Shown here piece by piece: positions 8,835-17,894 of a stretch of DNA of 64,000 nt (the stretch's first letter is position 1; each line of letters opens with the position of its first letter). The DNA comes from Rubellimicrobium arenae (GTDB lineage Bacteria > Pseudomonadota > Alphaproteobacteria > Rhodobacterales > Rhodobacteraceae). The position numbers and the translations under genes are program-made. A model generated the notes under the pieces. It did not search any database. It was not told the DNA's origin and worked only from the letters and a program-made list of their open reading frames with translations. Location of the stretch: contig NZ_JAFMSS010000001.1 in assembly GCF_017916295.1 (NCBI RefSeq), forward strand, positions 496,001-560,000, read 5' to 3'.

Positions 8835-9995
8835 TCACCGGGCCTTGGCGTCGGCCTCTTGCGGACCGAGCAGCGCGGCGGCCTCCTCCTCTGGGAGCGG
8901 CGCGGGCTGCACGTCCCGCGTCTCCAGCCGAACCCATTCGCCTTGGGCGCCCGACCGGAGGATCGCTTCCATGATCTCGAGCACATGCAACGCGAGGCGC
9001 CCCGACGCCCGCGGCGCGGTTCCGGCCTGCAGCGACCGGACCAGATCGGCCACGCCTAGAACGCGGTAGTTGGCGATCCGCGGCTCTGCCAAGGGGAAGT
9101 TGACGGCCCCGTAAAGGTCCCCGGCCGTGTCGTGATCGACCCAGTCCGCACCCCGGGACGACACCGAGACGATCCCGCCGAACGTGTCGGGATCGGGCAG
9201 CCGGAGCGAGCCGTCCGTGCCATGCAGCTCGATGGGGTGGTTCGAGTGCCGGAAGACGTCCCAGGACGCCCCGAATGTGACCATGGCACCGCTCGCGAAC
9301 TCGAGAAGCGAAAGAACGCTGGTCGGGGTTCCGACCGGGAAGGTGGTGCCCTTGAGCGGTCCCTCGGCGGTGATGAGCCTCTCATCCTGCCCTTGCCCGG
9401 CCAATGCCGAAACCCGAGCAACCGGCCCCAGCAGGTTCACCAGCATGGTCAGGTAGTAGGGTCCCATGTCGAGGACCGGGCCCGCGCCGGGCTGGTAGTA
9501 GAACTGCGGGTTGGGATGCCAGTGCTCCATGCCGCGCCCCATCATGAAGGCGGTCCCGACGACCGGCCGCCCGATCGCGCCCTGGTCCACCAGCCGCCGC
9601 GCGTGGCGTCCGGCGGCGCCCAGGAAGGTATCCGGCGCCGATCCTATCGCCAGGTTCCGCGCTTCGGCTTCGTCGACCAGCCTCTGGCCCTCATCGGCGG
9701 TGACGCCCAAGGGCTTCTCGGTGAAGACATGCTTGCCCGCCGATAGGGCCGAGAGCGTCACGTCGTAGTGCGCCCGAGGAACGGTGAGGTTCAGCACCAG
9801 CCCGATCTCGGGTGACGCCAGCAGGTCCTCGACCGTCATGGCGCGGACGCCGTATTCCTGCGCGCGGGCCTCGGCCAGTTCGGGCATGAGGTCGGCGCAA
9901 CCGACAAGCTCGATCCCGGCGAACAGGCGCGCGTTGCGGAGATAGGTGGCCGAGATATTGCCGCAGCCGATGACTCCGACGCCGATCCTTGTCAT
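8835..9995 (-). CDS. Gfo/Idh/MocA-family oxidoreductase
   Basis: 386-residue NAD(P)-dependent sugar or inositol oxidoreductase. The N-terminal Rossmann domain has IGVGVIGCGNISATYLRNA and the family motif FTEKPLGV near residue 98; the C-terminal alpha/beta domain contains the extended GPVLDMGPYYLTMLVNLLGP helix. The ATG at 9995 is preferred over an upstream in-frame codon because it directly precedes the Rossmann fold and has AGGAAAATG upstream. It is 69 bases downstream of a TIM-barrel sugar isomerase on the same strand and the two likely act in one sugar/inositol step. The substrate cannot be read from the sequence. Confidence 0.88.
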   Translation of the reverse strand: MTRIGVGVIGCGNISATYLRNARLFAGIELVGCADLMPELAEARAQEYGVRAMTVEDLLASPEIGLVLNLTVPRAHYDVTLSALSAGKHVFTEKPLGVTADEGQRLVDEAEARNLAIGSAPDTFLGAAGRHARRLVDQGAIGRPVVGTAFMMGRGMEHWHPNPQFYYQPGAGPVLDMGPYYLTMLVNLLGPVARVSALAGQGQDERLITAEGPLKGTTFPVGTPTSVLSLLEFASGAMVTFGASWDVFRHSNHPIELHGTDGSLRLPDPDTFGGIVSVSSRGADWVDHDTAGDLYGAVNFPLAEPRIANYRVLGVADLVRSLQAGTAPRASGRLALHVLEIMEAILRSGAQGEWVRLETRDVQPAPLPEEEAAALLGPQEADAKAR

Positions 9996-10064
9996 GTCCA
10001 GTCCATTTTCCTGAAGGTTTCGAGATCGCACCGCCCCCGGCGGCGCAGGCGGATCGCCACCTCG

Positions 10065-10880
10065 TCAGAGCCCGAGGCTCTCCATCGTTCGGCGATTGCG
10101 CTTCACGGCGGCGGCGGGATCGGCGGCGGCTTCGTCCGATTCCTCCTCGACCACCACCCAGCCGTTGAATCGCGGTGCGCCTTCGCAGATTCCGAGAACC
10201 GCCTGGATATCGCAGAGGCCCTGCCCCAGCATGGCCCAATGGCCCTGTGCGTCCGCATCCTTGAGGTGGAGGTATCGGATGCGGTCGCGGTAGGTGCGCA
10301 GCGTGTCCAGCATGTCCGCATGGCCGCGCAGGATGTGGCCGGTGTCCGGAACCCAGCCGACCAGATCGCCGTCCAGACGGCCGAAGAGTTGATCGTAATC
10401 CTCCCGCGTGAGGAGAAGCGTGTTGTGGTGGGAGCTTGGATGGACGGCGACCTCTACGCCCGCCGCCGCGCCGACCTGCGCTACCCGGTTGTAGATCGCG
10501 GCCGCCACGGCGAACTTGTCCTCCCGGGGACCGTCGCTCACGACAGTAGCCGATCCCAAGGAGATGACCGCCCCGGGGAATCGTGCGGCGAAGTCCACCC
10601 ACGGGCGAAGAGCTTCGACGTCGGCTTTCTCCTGATCGATCTCGGTGAAGCCGGTCGGGGAGACCACCGCGAGGGCGGCCAGCGCGAGCCCGCGCCCATC
10701 GAGCGCCCGCGCAAACCCGTCCGGGTCCTCACGGTAGTGCCCGATCATGTTGTCGGTGATCTCGATCCCCGCGTAGCCCGCCGCAGCGATCGCATCGATC
10801 AATTCGTCCGGGCGACCCCGCCAGTCCGGGCCCAGCATCTCCCAGGTGTAGGTCTGGCAGCCTATCTTGAGATCGCTCAC
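10065..10880 (-). CDS. Sugar phosphate isomerase/epimerase, AP-endonuclease-2 type TIM barrel
   Basis: 271-residue TIM-barrel protein beginning with KIGCQTYTWEMLG and GYAGIEITDN. Conserved metal-binding residues of the xylose-isomerase-like family are visible: E in the IEITDN strand, H in VAVHPSSHHNT, D and H in VPDTGH, H in RYLHLKD and E in VVVEEESD. It starts at GTG (10880) behind AGGAGGGG. It probably interconverts or epimerises a sugar or inositol derivative together with the following Gfo/Idh/MocA gene. No transporter is directly attached to this pair. Confidence 0.87.
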   Translation of the reverse strand: MSDLKIGCQTYTWEMLGPDWRGRPDELIDAIAAAGYAGIEITDNMIGHYREDPDGFARALDGRGLALAALAVVSPTGFTEIDQEKADVEALRPWVDFAARFPGAVISLGSATVVSDGPREDKFAVAAAIYNRVAQVGAAAGVEVAVHPSSHHNTLLLTREDYDQLFGRLDGDLVGWVPDTGHILRGHADMLDTLRTYRDRIRYLHLKDADAQGHWAMLGQGLCDIQAVLGICEGAPRFNGWVVVEEESDEAAADPAAAVKRNRRTMESLGL

Positions 10881-11303
10881 TCCACCCCTCCTGCGCTTTG
10901 GCGCGAGATGAGCACCAACCGCGCCAGGAGTCCACTCGCGCCGCCAGGCTGAGTCCTAGGGGCCCGGGTGCGGATGGGACGAGACCCGATGACAAGGTCC
11001 TGCGGGAGGTCGGAGCCCCGTGCGGTCCCTTGCAGAGGGCATCAGATGAGCCGCTTCCGATGCGGCGTCAGCAATCCACGGTTCGAGCGGGTTGCGAGCC
11101 GTAGGCAGGCAGGGACGCGGAGCCTGAAGGAGGCAGAAAGGTCGAGTCCATCCGGCGCTGGCTTTAGCGAAACAAGTCAGTTCCTCGGCGTGCGCCTGAT
11201 GCGCGGTTGAACGCTCAGGCGGGGTTCTCCCGGTCGGCGATCGGCCGCGAAATATCGGATCGGTGCTGGGCCGGCTTCTTTCCCGCGTCCGCTCCGCTCC
11301 TAC
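10881..11303. other. Intergenic region, no gene seen
   Basis: 423 bases upstream of the minus-strand isomerase and of a small plus-strand ORF. Frames here are arginine/proline-rich artefacts of high GC. No tRNA, clear promoter or repeat is visible. Confidence 0.55.
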
Positions 11304-11660
11304 ATGCCGCTTATGCCGCAGCGCAGCGCCACCCCCCGCGTCCTGGACGACGCCGCCTTCCCCTTGCGGGTCAAGCTCCATGTTCCGGCCCTGGGCCTGG
11401 GCCCGGTGCTGATCGAAGTGTTGCGCTGGCTGCGCAACGAGGTGGGCGAGGACAACTTCGCCCATCACGACGCCGAGACGCTGGAAGCGGAGGCTCTGGC
11501 CATCTACTTCCGGCGCGCGGACCACATGATGCGCTTCTTGCACGCCTTCCCGAACCTGGGGCTGGCGGACGAGACGGGCCTGCCCAGCTATCACAATCCC
11601 AGGACGCTCAAGAGGCTGGAGGAACGGCGGGTCAAGGGCTCGGGACGGAGGGGGCGATAG
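11304..11660 (+). CDS. Small protein of unknown function
   Basis: 118-residue frame not recognised as any family. It has sensible protein composition in the middle (LRVKLHVPALGLGPVLIEVLRWLRNEVG, here two pieces around a hydrophobic helix, then FAHHDAETLEAEALAIYF and DHMMRFLHAFPNL), with one amphipathic helix and a basic tail (KRLEERRVKG). No good Shine-Dalgarno sequence precedes either ATG (11304 or 11313). Neighbours give no clue. Could be a real small soluble protein, or a decayed fragment. Confidence 0.45.
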   Translation: MPLMPQRSATPRVLDDAAFPLRVKLHVPALGLGPVLIEVLRWLRNEVGEDNFAHHDAETLEAEALAIYFRRADHMMRFLHAFPNLGLADETGLPSYHNPRTLKRLEERRVKGSGRRGR

Positions 11661-11925
11661 CGCCATCCCGATCGTCTCGAGGGCCACCGCGGCAGCTTCA
11701 CCAAGGCCCTGCCGCGCCGGGACCGGTGTCATATCCCTGTCAAACAAGACGGTTATGGCCTCGCCGACCTGGAGACCTTGTCATGATCCTCGGCCACGAC
11801 TGCTCCATGGTTAAGGATCGCGACTCATATGCCGGATATAGCGCGAGACAGGTCACCGGGTCCGCGGCTCGCCTGGACTCCGATCCCGACATCCGCCCGG
11901 CCGAACCCGCGCCAAGGGCAAGGTC

Positions 11926-12492
11926 ATGAGCTTGGCCCGCCCGATGCCCCGCGCCGAACGCGTGCCCCTGTCCCCCACGACCGGCCCCTGCGCGTATCGG
12001 CTCGCCGAGGAGACGGCGGACGACTGGTGGGAGGTGGAGGCGCTCTTGGACCTGTGCTTTGCGCCGGGGCGGGAGGCTTTGTCGTCCTACCGCCTGCGCG
12101 AGGGGGTGGCGCCGGTGGCGGCGCTGTGCCTGGTGGCGCGCGACGGCGAGGGGGCGCTGGCGGGGGCCATCCGCAACTGGCCGGTGCGCGTCGCGGCGGC
12201 GGGCGGGCGCAGGTGGGCCTTGCTCCTGGGTCCGGTGGCCGTGCACCCCACGCGCCAGGGCGAGGGGCTGGGGGCCATGCTGATCCTGCGGGCGCTGGAG
12301 CTGGCGCGCGAGGGCGGCTGGAGCCGGGTGCTGCTGGTGGGCGATCTGCCCTACTACCGCCGCTTCGGCTTTCAGCGGCTCGCCGGCGTGGCCATGCCGC
12401 CGCCCACCAACCCCGAACGCATCCTGGGCCTGAACCTGCGCGAGGGCGCCTGGACCGACGTCACAGGCCCCGTCCTGCGGGCGATCTCATGA
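11926..12492 (+). CDS. GNAT-family N-acetyltransferase (YhbS-like)
   Basis: 188-residue acetyltransferase. Motif A for acetyl-CoA is visible as LGPVAVHPTRQGEGLGAML around residues 105-123, with the R/Q-x-x-G-x-G/A loop, followed by GDLPYYRRFGFQRL, a feature of YhbS-type GNATs. The acceptor is unknown. ATG at 11926 has AAGG close upstream. The gene lies 60 bases before ppk2 on the same strand and may be co-transcribed with it. Confidence 0.85.
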   Translation: MSLARPMPRAERVPLSPTTGPCAYRLAEETADDWWEVEALLDLCFAPGREALSSYRLREGVAPVAALCLVARDGEGALAGAIRNWPVRVAAAGGRRWALLLGPVAVHPTRQGEGLGAMLILRALELAREGGWSRVLLVGDLPYYRRFGFQRLAGVAMPPPTNPERILGLNLREGAWTDVTGPVLRAIS

Positions 12493-12552
12493 CCCGCACA
12501 TGCCTGCGTCGGCCCTTTGCCCCTTTCACACGCGCTTCCTTCGGAGATCTCC

Positions 12553-13707
12553 ATGCCTGACCGCCCTGCCCCCGCGAAACTTTGGAAGGGCAAGCCCGAG
12601 GACTGGCTGCTGGACGAACTGGCCGACGTCGTGGACGGGAACGACGACCCCGAGCTCGAGCTTGACGACGTCATTCTTTCGCAGCGCATCGCCGAGATGT
12701 ACCGCAGCGCCCATCCCGACGAACTGCCCGGCTCCGTCTACTTCCCCGAGTTACTCCGGCTGCAAGCCGAACTCATCAAGCTCCAGGATTGGGTGGTCCA
12801 CCGCAAGGAGAAGGTCGTCATCCTGTTCGAGGGGCGCGATTCAGCCGGCAAGGGCGGGGTGATCAAGCGCATCACCCAGCGCCTCAACCCCCGCGTGGTG
12901 CGCACGGTGGCCCTGCCCGCCCCCTCGGACCGCGAGCGGTCGCAGTGGTACTTCCAGCGCTACGTTCCCCACCTGCCCGCAGGCGGCGAGATCGTGCTCT
13001 TCGACCGCTCCTGGTACAACCGCGCCGGCGTGGAGCGGGTCATGGGCTTTGCCGACGAGGATCAGGTCGAGCAGTTCTTCCGCGACGTCCCCGAGTTCGA
13101 ACGCATGCTGGTGCGATCGGGCATCCGGGTCATCAAGTACTGGTTCTCCATCACCGACGAGGAGCAGCAACTGCGCTTCCTGGTGCGCATCCACGACCCC
13201 CTCAAGCAGTGGAAGCTTTCACCGATGGACCTGCAAAGCCGGGTGCGCTGGGAGGACTACACCAAGGCCAAGGAGGAGATGTTCGACCGAACCAACATCC
13301 CCGAGGCGCCTTGGTATATCGTGGAAGGCAACGACAAGCGACGGGCCCGGCTGAACTGCATCGCCCATCTCCTGAGCCTGATCCCCTGCGGCGAGGCTCC
13401 GCACGAGGAGATTCAGCTTCCCGAGCGGGTCTACAACGCCGACTACGAACGCGCCGTGCTGCCGCGCGAGCTTTATGTGCCTGAGCGATACCCCCTGGCG
13501 GCTTCGCCAGCTCTGGCGGCGGCGCATCAGCGCAGGACCCCGACATCGCCCGAGGTTCCTGCCGAACTCGTGCGACTGGTCACCGAGCGCAACCCGGCAC
13601 CGGGAACTCCGGGCGCAGGCAGCCCAGCCCCCGAACCGCCGGTTGCACCTCCAAGCCAGGGTTGGCGTGAACGGATCAGGAGCCTGATGCCGCGTCGGCG
13701 CGGATGA
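12553..13707 (+). CDS. ppk2: Polyphosphate kinase 2
   Basis: 384-residue PPK2 enzyme, which transfers phosphate between polyphosphate and nucleotides (GDP/ADP). Walker A is FEGRDSAGKGG (about residues 95-105), the lid/Walker B region is VLFDRSWYNRAGVERVMG, and the substrate-binding part reads SPMDLQSRVRWEDYT. The ATG at 12553 is preferred to the one at 12517 because TCGGAGATC lies immediately upstream and similarity begins at KLWKGKPEDW. The last ~70 residues are Pro/Ala-rich and end basic (RRRG), an extension beyond the usual PPK2 core that is probably disordered. Two tandem hairpins follow the stop. Confidence 0.93.
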   Translation: MPDRPAPAKLWKGKPEDWLLDELADVVDGNDDPELELDDVILSQRIAEMYRSAHPDELPGSVYFPELLRLQAELIKLQDWVVHRKEKVVILFEGRDSAGKGGVIKRITQRLNPRVVRTVALPAPSDRERSQWYFQRYVPHLPAGGEIVLFDRSWYNRAGVERVMGFADEDQVEQFFRDVPEFERMLVRSGIRVIKYWFSITDEEQQLRFLVRIHDPLKQWKLSPMDLQSRVRWEDYTKAKEEMFDRTNIPEAPWYIVEGNDKRRARLNCIAHLLSLIPCGEAPHEEIQLPERVYNADYERAVLPRELYVPERYPLAASPALAAAHQRRTPTSPEVPAELVRLVTERNPAPGTPGAGSPAPEPPVAPPSQGWRERIRSLMPRRRG

Positions 13708-13717
13708 CGGGCCGAGA

Positions 13718-13756
13718 TGATGGCCAAGGTGGCCATCACAGGGCCGGGCGGCCCTG
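13718..13756 (+). terminator. Two tandem hairpins after ppk2
   Basis: First hairpin: a 9-bp perfect stem (13718-13726 with 13730-13738) and a 3-base loop. Second: a 7-bp perfect stem (13739-13745 with 13750-13756) and a GGGC loop. No T-run follows. Their position 11 bases after the stop supports a transcription end. Confidence 0.6.
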
Positions 13757-14257
13757 GCATGTCCGGCGGGGCAGGCGCGCGAGCATTCTGGCGCGCCTTG
13801 CGGACCGCTTGCGAACATCATCCGAACCGGCAGCGAGTGTTGTGATGTGCGCCAGCCGTCTCGCAGGCCGTCGCCGAACAGCGTCCGGCTGAAGTCAGCC
13901 ACTCCAACACCGCTCCAGTCGAACGGGCCGATCGGGGCCCAGGGTGCTTTGTTCAGGCCCGATTGTTCCATGTCCGATGCATTCGGCGTTCTTCCTGAAC
14001 GAGACCTTCGGCGCGAGCGTGGGATTCGTTGCTCCTCGCATCCGCGCAGTTGCCGGTCCTTGGGCCGGAAGCGGAACGGGCCGATACCATCCGGCCTGCC
14101 TGGCCGCAGCTGGCGCTTCATCCTCGGCGACCTTGGCTCAGCCTGTCAGCCCTGGCTTGGGCATCACCTCAGGACGCCGATCCGGCTCCCGGACCTCTTG
14201 TCCGAACCACGCCCCCGGTCACGCGATCATTGCCCCCGACGCCTCGTCTGACCAAGA
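13757..14257. other. Intergenic region, no gene seen
   Basis: About 500 bases between the ppk2 terminator and the metallo-hydrolase gene. All open frames are Arg/Pro/Ser-rich without recognisable motifs. No RNA gene or repeat is apparent; the downstream gene must have its promoter here. Confidence 0.5.
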
Positions 14258-15202
14258 ATGGCAAAGACCCCGATCGGAGCTGCGACGCCATTGACCTTCC
14301 CGCTCACCACGGCCCCCCAGGATGGCGACCTCGCCTCGATCCGCTGGATCCATGGCGCCCCCGACTGCGCCCGGTGCACCGATCCGCTCATTCAGGTGGT
14401 GGCCTACGACCCGGACTCCTTCATCCTGCGGATCTCCAAATGCTTCAGCTTCGAAGCCAATTTCATCTACCTTCTCGTGGGACAGGAACGAGCCATCCTG
14501 TTCGACACCGGCGCGCCACCTGACAGCGGATCGGCCCACCAGGTGCTTCCTCTTCGTCAGACCGTCGACAAGCTGCTTTCCGACCATCCGCGGGGCCGGA
14601 ACCTTCACCTGATCGTCGCTCATACCCACGGCCACCGGGATCACATCTTCTGGGATGCCCAGTTCACCGATCGGCCCGACACCACCTTGGTCGGGCTCTC
14701 TCTTCCCGAGGTGCAGGCCTTCTGGAACCTTACGGATTGGCCACATGGGGAGGCCGATCACGATCTGGGCGACCGCCGACTGACGGTATTCGCCATCCCC
14801 GGCCACGAGCCGACCCACATCGCCGTCTTCGATCAACGCACCGGGATCCTTCTGACGGGCGACCTCTTGTATCCCGGCCTCCTGACGGTCAGGAACTGGC
14901 CCGCCTTCCGCGCGAGCGCCCGGCGCCTCCGTGACTTTACCGCGCGCCACACTGTTCGAATGGCCCTCGGCCACCACATCGAGATGACGCGAACGCCAGG
15001 ATTGGCCTACCCGCTCGGCGCGACCTGGCAACCCGACGAGCATCCCCTGCCCCTCGGCGTCCGGGACATTGAGGCCCTGCACCTTGCCTGCGAGAGGATG
15101 GGGGAAACACCCTGGAACCTTGCGCTCGACAGCTTTCATATTGTCATCATGCCCGAGGCCGTGGCTGCCTTGGCAAAGGCCATGAGCTCAGACGAGGGCT
15201 GA
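14258..15202 (+). CDS. Metallo-beta-lactamase-fold hydrolase
   Basis: 314-residue MBL-fold protein. The zinc-binding motif is HTHGHRDH around residues 127-134 (T-H-x-H-x-D-H), with further ligands in IPGHEPTH, LTGDLLYPG and a late GHHIEM. These are hallmarks of binuclear metal hydrolases acting on esters, thioesters or lactones. The start at 14258 lacks a strong Shine-Dalgarno sequence, so a few N-terminal residues are uncertain. No signal peptide is visible. The gene stands alone, converging on the ADP-ribosylglycohydrolase-like gene; the substrate is unknown. Confidence 0.85.
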   Translation: MAKTPIGAATPLTFPLTTAPQDGDLASIRWIHGAPDCARCTDPLIQVVAYDPDSFILRISKCFSFEANFIYLLVGQERAILFDTGAPPDSGSAHQVLPLRQTVDKLLSDHPRGRNLHLIVAHTHGHRDHIFWDAQFTDRPDTTLVGLSLPEVQAFWNLTDWPHGEADHDLGDRRLTVFAIPGHEPTHIAVFDQRTGILLTGDLLYPGLLTVRNWPAFRASARRLRDFTARHTVRMALGHHIEMTRTPGLAYPLGATWQPDEHPLPLGVRDIEALHLACERMGETPWNLALDSFHIVIMPEAVAALAKAMSSDEG

Positions 15203-15243
15203 GACGGGAGCCCGATCCTGTCGGCCCGAGCCGATCCGGACAA

Positions 15244-15270
15244 GGGCGCCCGCCCGTCTCTTGGGCGCCT
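15244..15270. terminator. Hairpin between convergent genes
   Basis: GGCGCCC (15245-15251) pairs with GGGCGCC (15263-15269) plus a G-T pair outside, leaving an 11-base loop. It lies between the ends of the MBL-fold gene and the minus-strand ADP-ribosylglycohydrolase-like gene. No clear T-run on either side. Confidence 0.45.
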
Positions 15271-15363
15271 CGGCATCGCCGGCAGCCGATAGCTCCGTCG
15301 CTCTCGCGCAGCTTGGCCCACCGACTGATCTTGGAACGTGCCCGCCTCCTGCCGCAGAGCCAC

Positions 15364-17469
15364 TCAGCCAGGGGCAGACGTGACGTGGATGCGGGTGGCG
15401 GAAAGAGCGCCCTCGTGGACGGAGAGCCCCAGAGCTCCGTCCCGGAACGCCAGTGGTCCGTCATCCCGGGCCTGGACCGTCACCTCGCCCAAGGTAGCAG
15501 AAATCCGATCTCCCTTCGCGGTCAGGCTCAGCGTCAGGGCTGTCTCGAACGGGACCGGGCACGGTGCAGCGGCCAGCACCTCTTCGTCCGCGTCACGGCA
15601 CCGAACGATCTGAAGCTCGCCGGTCCGTGTCATCCGGGCTTCGTAGCAGCGCCGCAGACCCTGGGCCCGCACCACGACGCCAGCCTGCTCCCCCAGATGC
15701 CAGATCAGGTCGGCCTCGACGGCGTAGTCGGTCCACTCCCGGGTGCCATGCAGGATCAGGCCTCGGCCACGATCCTGACTGATGCGGAAATCCTGCGGAA
15801 AGGCTGTCGAGAAGATGCTCACCCCGTTGACCCAGGCCCGCCGCCAGAACTCGCCGCCATCCACGGGCCGCGCCAGGGTCAGGTGCGGGGCACCTGTCCA
15901 GCCGACCCGGTCCACGAGGACCCGGCCGCTGGATCGACCCGCAGGCGAGGTGAGCACGACACCCACTTCGGCCACCGGCTGGCCGCCCAGGTCCGGGATG
16001 ATCCAGGACAGGTCCGCCGAGCGTCCCGGCACGAGAAGCGCCGAGTCCTCGGCATCGAGCGACACCAGAGCGTCCCGTGCATTGTAGTGCCGTAGCCGGA
16101 GCCGTGCCTCGACGACGCCACTGTTGTCGGATTGAGCCGTGACCGAGGCGAAGAGCCGCTGCCCGGGGTAGACTCGTGGCGTCGCCATCAGTTCGTAGGT
16201 CCGCATCCTCAGGATGTCGGGCGGGGTAAAGACCGGAGTGATGGCCGCGGCCTCAAGGCCAGGGGCCAAGGCGTCGTAATCCAGCGCCAGGGCCTGCCCC
16301 GTCCCGGTCACGCGCAGGCCATGAATGGCAGCAGGCGACGGTTGCGGACGGAAGCCCTGCACCGATCCGGGCAGCGAGAAGTGGAACTGTGCTCCGTCCT
16401 TGGGCGCAGGCAGCGGCCCCTCTCCCGCGAGTTGGCGACCAAGGTTCGTCAGCCAGCAGGCCACCTTGACCGCATCATTGATCGAGTTGCCGCCATCCGC
16501 GCTCGACAGCAGCAGCCGGTCTGCCACTGGGCCGCGCCAGTCCGGCCCCGCCTCCAGCCCCTCCAACCCGAGCACGATGCCGTGCAGGCAGCCCAAGTTG
16601 CCCGCGTTGCAATCGGTGTCCCAACCCGAGGTGTTCACGATCATCTGCCCGCGCTGGAAGTCATGGGGCGCATGCAGGAGCGCCATGATCATCAGCGCGT
16701 GGTTGGGCACGACGTGGCAGTTGCCCGGATATCGATCGTAGCCGTAGCTGTCCTCGATCCGCTGGCGCGTGGTCAGCCAGTCCTCGTTGCTGGCAGCCCA
16801 CCCGCGTATGTCGGCGACAAGCCGCGCGATCAGACTGTCCTTCGGAATGAAGGACAGTCCCGTGTCGAGAAGGTGGTCGATGTCGCGGCTGACGAACGCT
16901 TCGGCTTCCATGGCGGCCCAAAGAACGGCGGCGTTCACGCTTTCGCCGTCGTGGCTGACCGACCCCGCCGCCCGGGCCAGCCGGGCCGCCTGCGCCGGAT
17001 TGCCTGGCGAGACCAGTGCCCAGCCATCGACGAAAATCTGCGCGCCGATCTGCTCGGCCACGGTGGCACCGTTGGTCGCGATCGCCCCTGAGGTCGGAGC
17101 GGGGATCCCTTTCCTCAGGTTCAGCCAGGCCGTGTGCTCGGTCGAGTTGCCGGCCCCTCCCCACCAAAGGATGGATCGCCCCTCGACGATGTAATTGAGC
17201 CAGGCCTGTCCGATCTCTTCGGGCGTGAGATCCGGCGACATCCGGTAGTCGTCGAGCGCACGGGGAAAGGTGAAGGTTCCGGCGATATCGTCGTCGGTCA
17301 CGACCAGCGGGTCGCCCAGCTGGTCGTGGACGAAGTAGGTGATCGGCCCGAGCTCGGCCATGATCCGAGAATGGCGCCAGTTCTCGAAAGGGCGGCCCAG
17401 ATAGACGCCGATCAGCTTGCCCAGGACGCCGGCGTAGACGCGATCCAGATGGTCAGGAGGCAGGCTCAT
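15364..17469 (-). CDS. ADP-ribosylglycohydrolase-like protein with C-terminal beta-rich domain
   Basis: 701-residue protein, about twice the usual length. Residues 1-370 match the ADP-ribosylglycohydrolase (DraG/ARH) fold: GVLGKLIGVYLGRPFE, the first metal site VTDDDIAGT, and the second NTSGWDTDCNAGNLG. The remaining ~330 residues are beta-rich (for example DYAVEADLIWHLGEQAGVVV) and resemble a carbohydrate-binding or concanavalin-like sandwich. The ATG at 17469 is chosen for its 6-base distance to GGGGAG. No signal peptide, so cytoplasmic. It is transcribed divergently from a sugar importer and GH172 gene, so a glycoside rather than ADP-ribosyl-protein is a likely substrate (inference). Confidence 0.85.
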   Translation of the reverse strand: MSLPPDHLDRVYAGVLGKLIGVYLGRPFENWRHSRIMAELGPITYFVHDQLGDPLVVTDDDIAGTFTFPRALDDYRMSPDLTPEEIGQAWLNYIVEGRSILWWGGAGNSTEHTAWLNLRKGIPAPTSGAIATNGATVAEQIGAQIFVDGWALVSPGNPAQAARLARAAGSVSHDGESVNAAVLWAAMEAEAFVSRDIDHLLDTGLSFIPKDSLIARLVADIRGWAASNEDWLTTRQRIEDSYGYDRYPGNCHVVPNHALMIMALLHAPHDFQRGQMIVNTSGWDTDCNAGNLGCLHGIVLGLEGLEAGPDWRGPVADRLLLSSADGGNSINDAVKVACWLTNLGRQLAGEGPLPAPKDGAQFHFSLPGSVQGFRPQPSPAAIHGLRVTGTGQALALDYDALAPGLEAAAITPVFTPPDILRMRTYELMATPRVYPGQRLFASVTAQSDNSGVVEARLRLRHYNARDALVSLDAEDSALLVPGRSADLSWIIPDLGGQPVAEVGVVLTSPAGRSSGRVLVDRVGWTGAPHLTLARPVDGGEFWRRAWVNGVSIFSTAFPQDFRISQDRGRGLILHGTREWTDYAVEADLIWHLGEQAGVVVRAQGLRRCYEARMTRTGELQIVRCRDADEEVLAAAPCPVPFETALTLSLTAKGDRISATLGEVTVQARDDGPLAFRDGALGLSVHEGALSATRIHVTSAPG

Positions 17470-17894
17470 GGTCATCTCCCCGTCCGAAGCGATGGATGTG
17501 TGGGCAGGCCCAACGACGACAGCCAGCCGGACGGTCGCTCTGCTGGCTGACCGCAGGACATCTTGTCTGTTCCGCCGGGCAGGTCCGCTGGCTCGGGCTG
17601 CGCCGACCGGGGGGCGCCAGAGGCTGGAGAACAACCGCCGAGTTGCTTTCCATCGGCATCGACGCCGATGGCGCAGGAGCTCGGCCAAGGCGTGATCCAT
17701 ATGGGCCAGATCAGGGTAAGCACTCGACTGGTCATACCAGACGATAGCTCGCCCGGACTTTGGACGCAACGATCCCAGCGGCTGGCCAAGAGTGTTGACA
17801 ACAGATAGGACCAGTCGCAATCTCAGACGGAGGAGAAGAGGCTGACCGGCCGTGGTCCGAGACCTTGGCCGGCACCGCACAGGGAGGAACTGGA
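17470..17894. other. Divergent promoter region of the glycan locus
   Basis: 425 bases with no gene, separating the ADP-ribosylglycohydrolase-like gene from the importer operon. It holds the palindrome at 17728-17740 and a TTGACA at 17795-17800 that could be the -35 of the plus-strand operon, though no good -10 lies at the expected distance. Confidence 0.55.
17728..17740. promoter_or_regulatory. Candidate GntR/FadR-type operator
   Basis: CTGGTCATACCAG: 5-bp perfect arms around CAT. It matches the T-G-G-T-N3-A-C-C-A pattern of operators bound by FadR-subfamily GntR regulators such as UxuR and LldR. It lies 155 bases upstream of the importer operon and about 260 upstream of the ADP-ribosylglycohydrolase-like gene. 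No regulator gene is adjacent. Confidence 0.45.

Noticed and set aside
11071..11101. tRNA-like GGTTCGAGC at 11080-11088
   Set aside because: No acceptor, anticodon or D-arm stems can be folded around it; chance match in GC-rich DNA.
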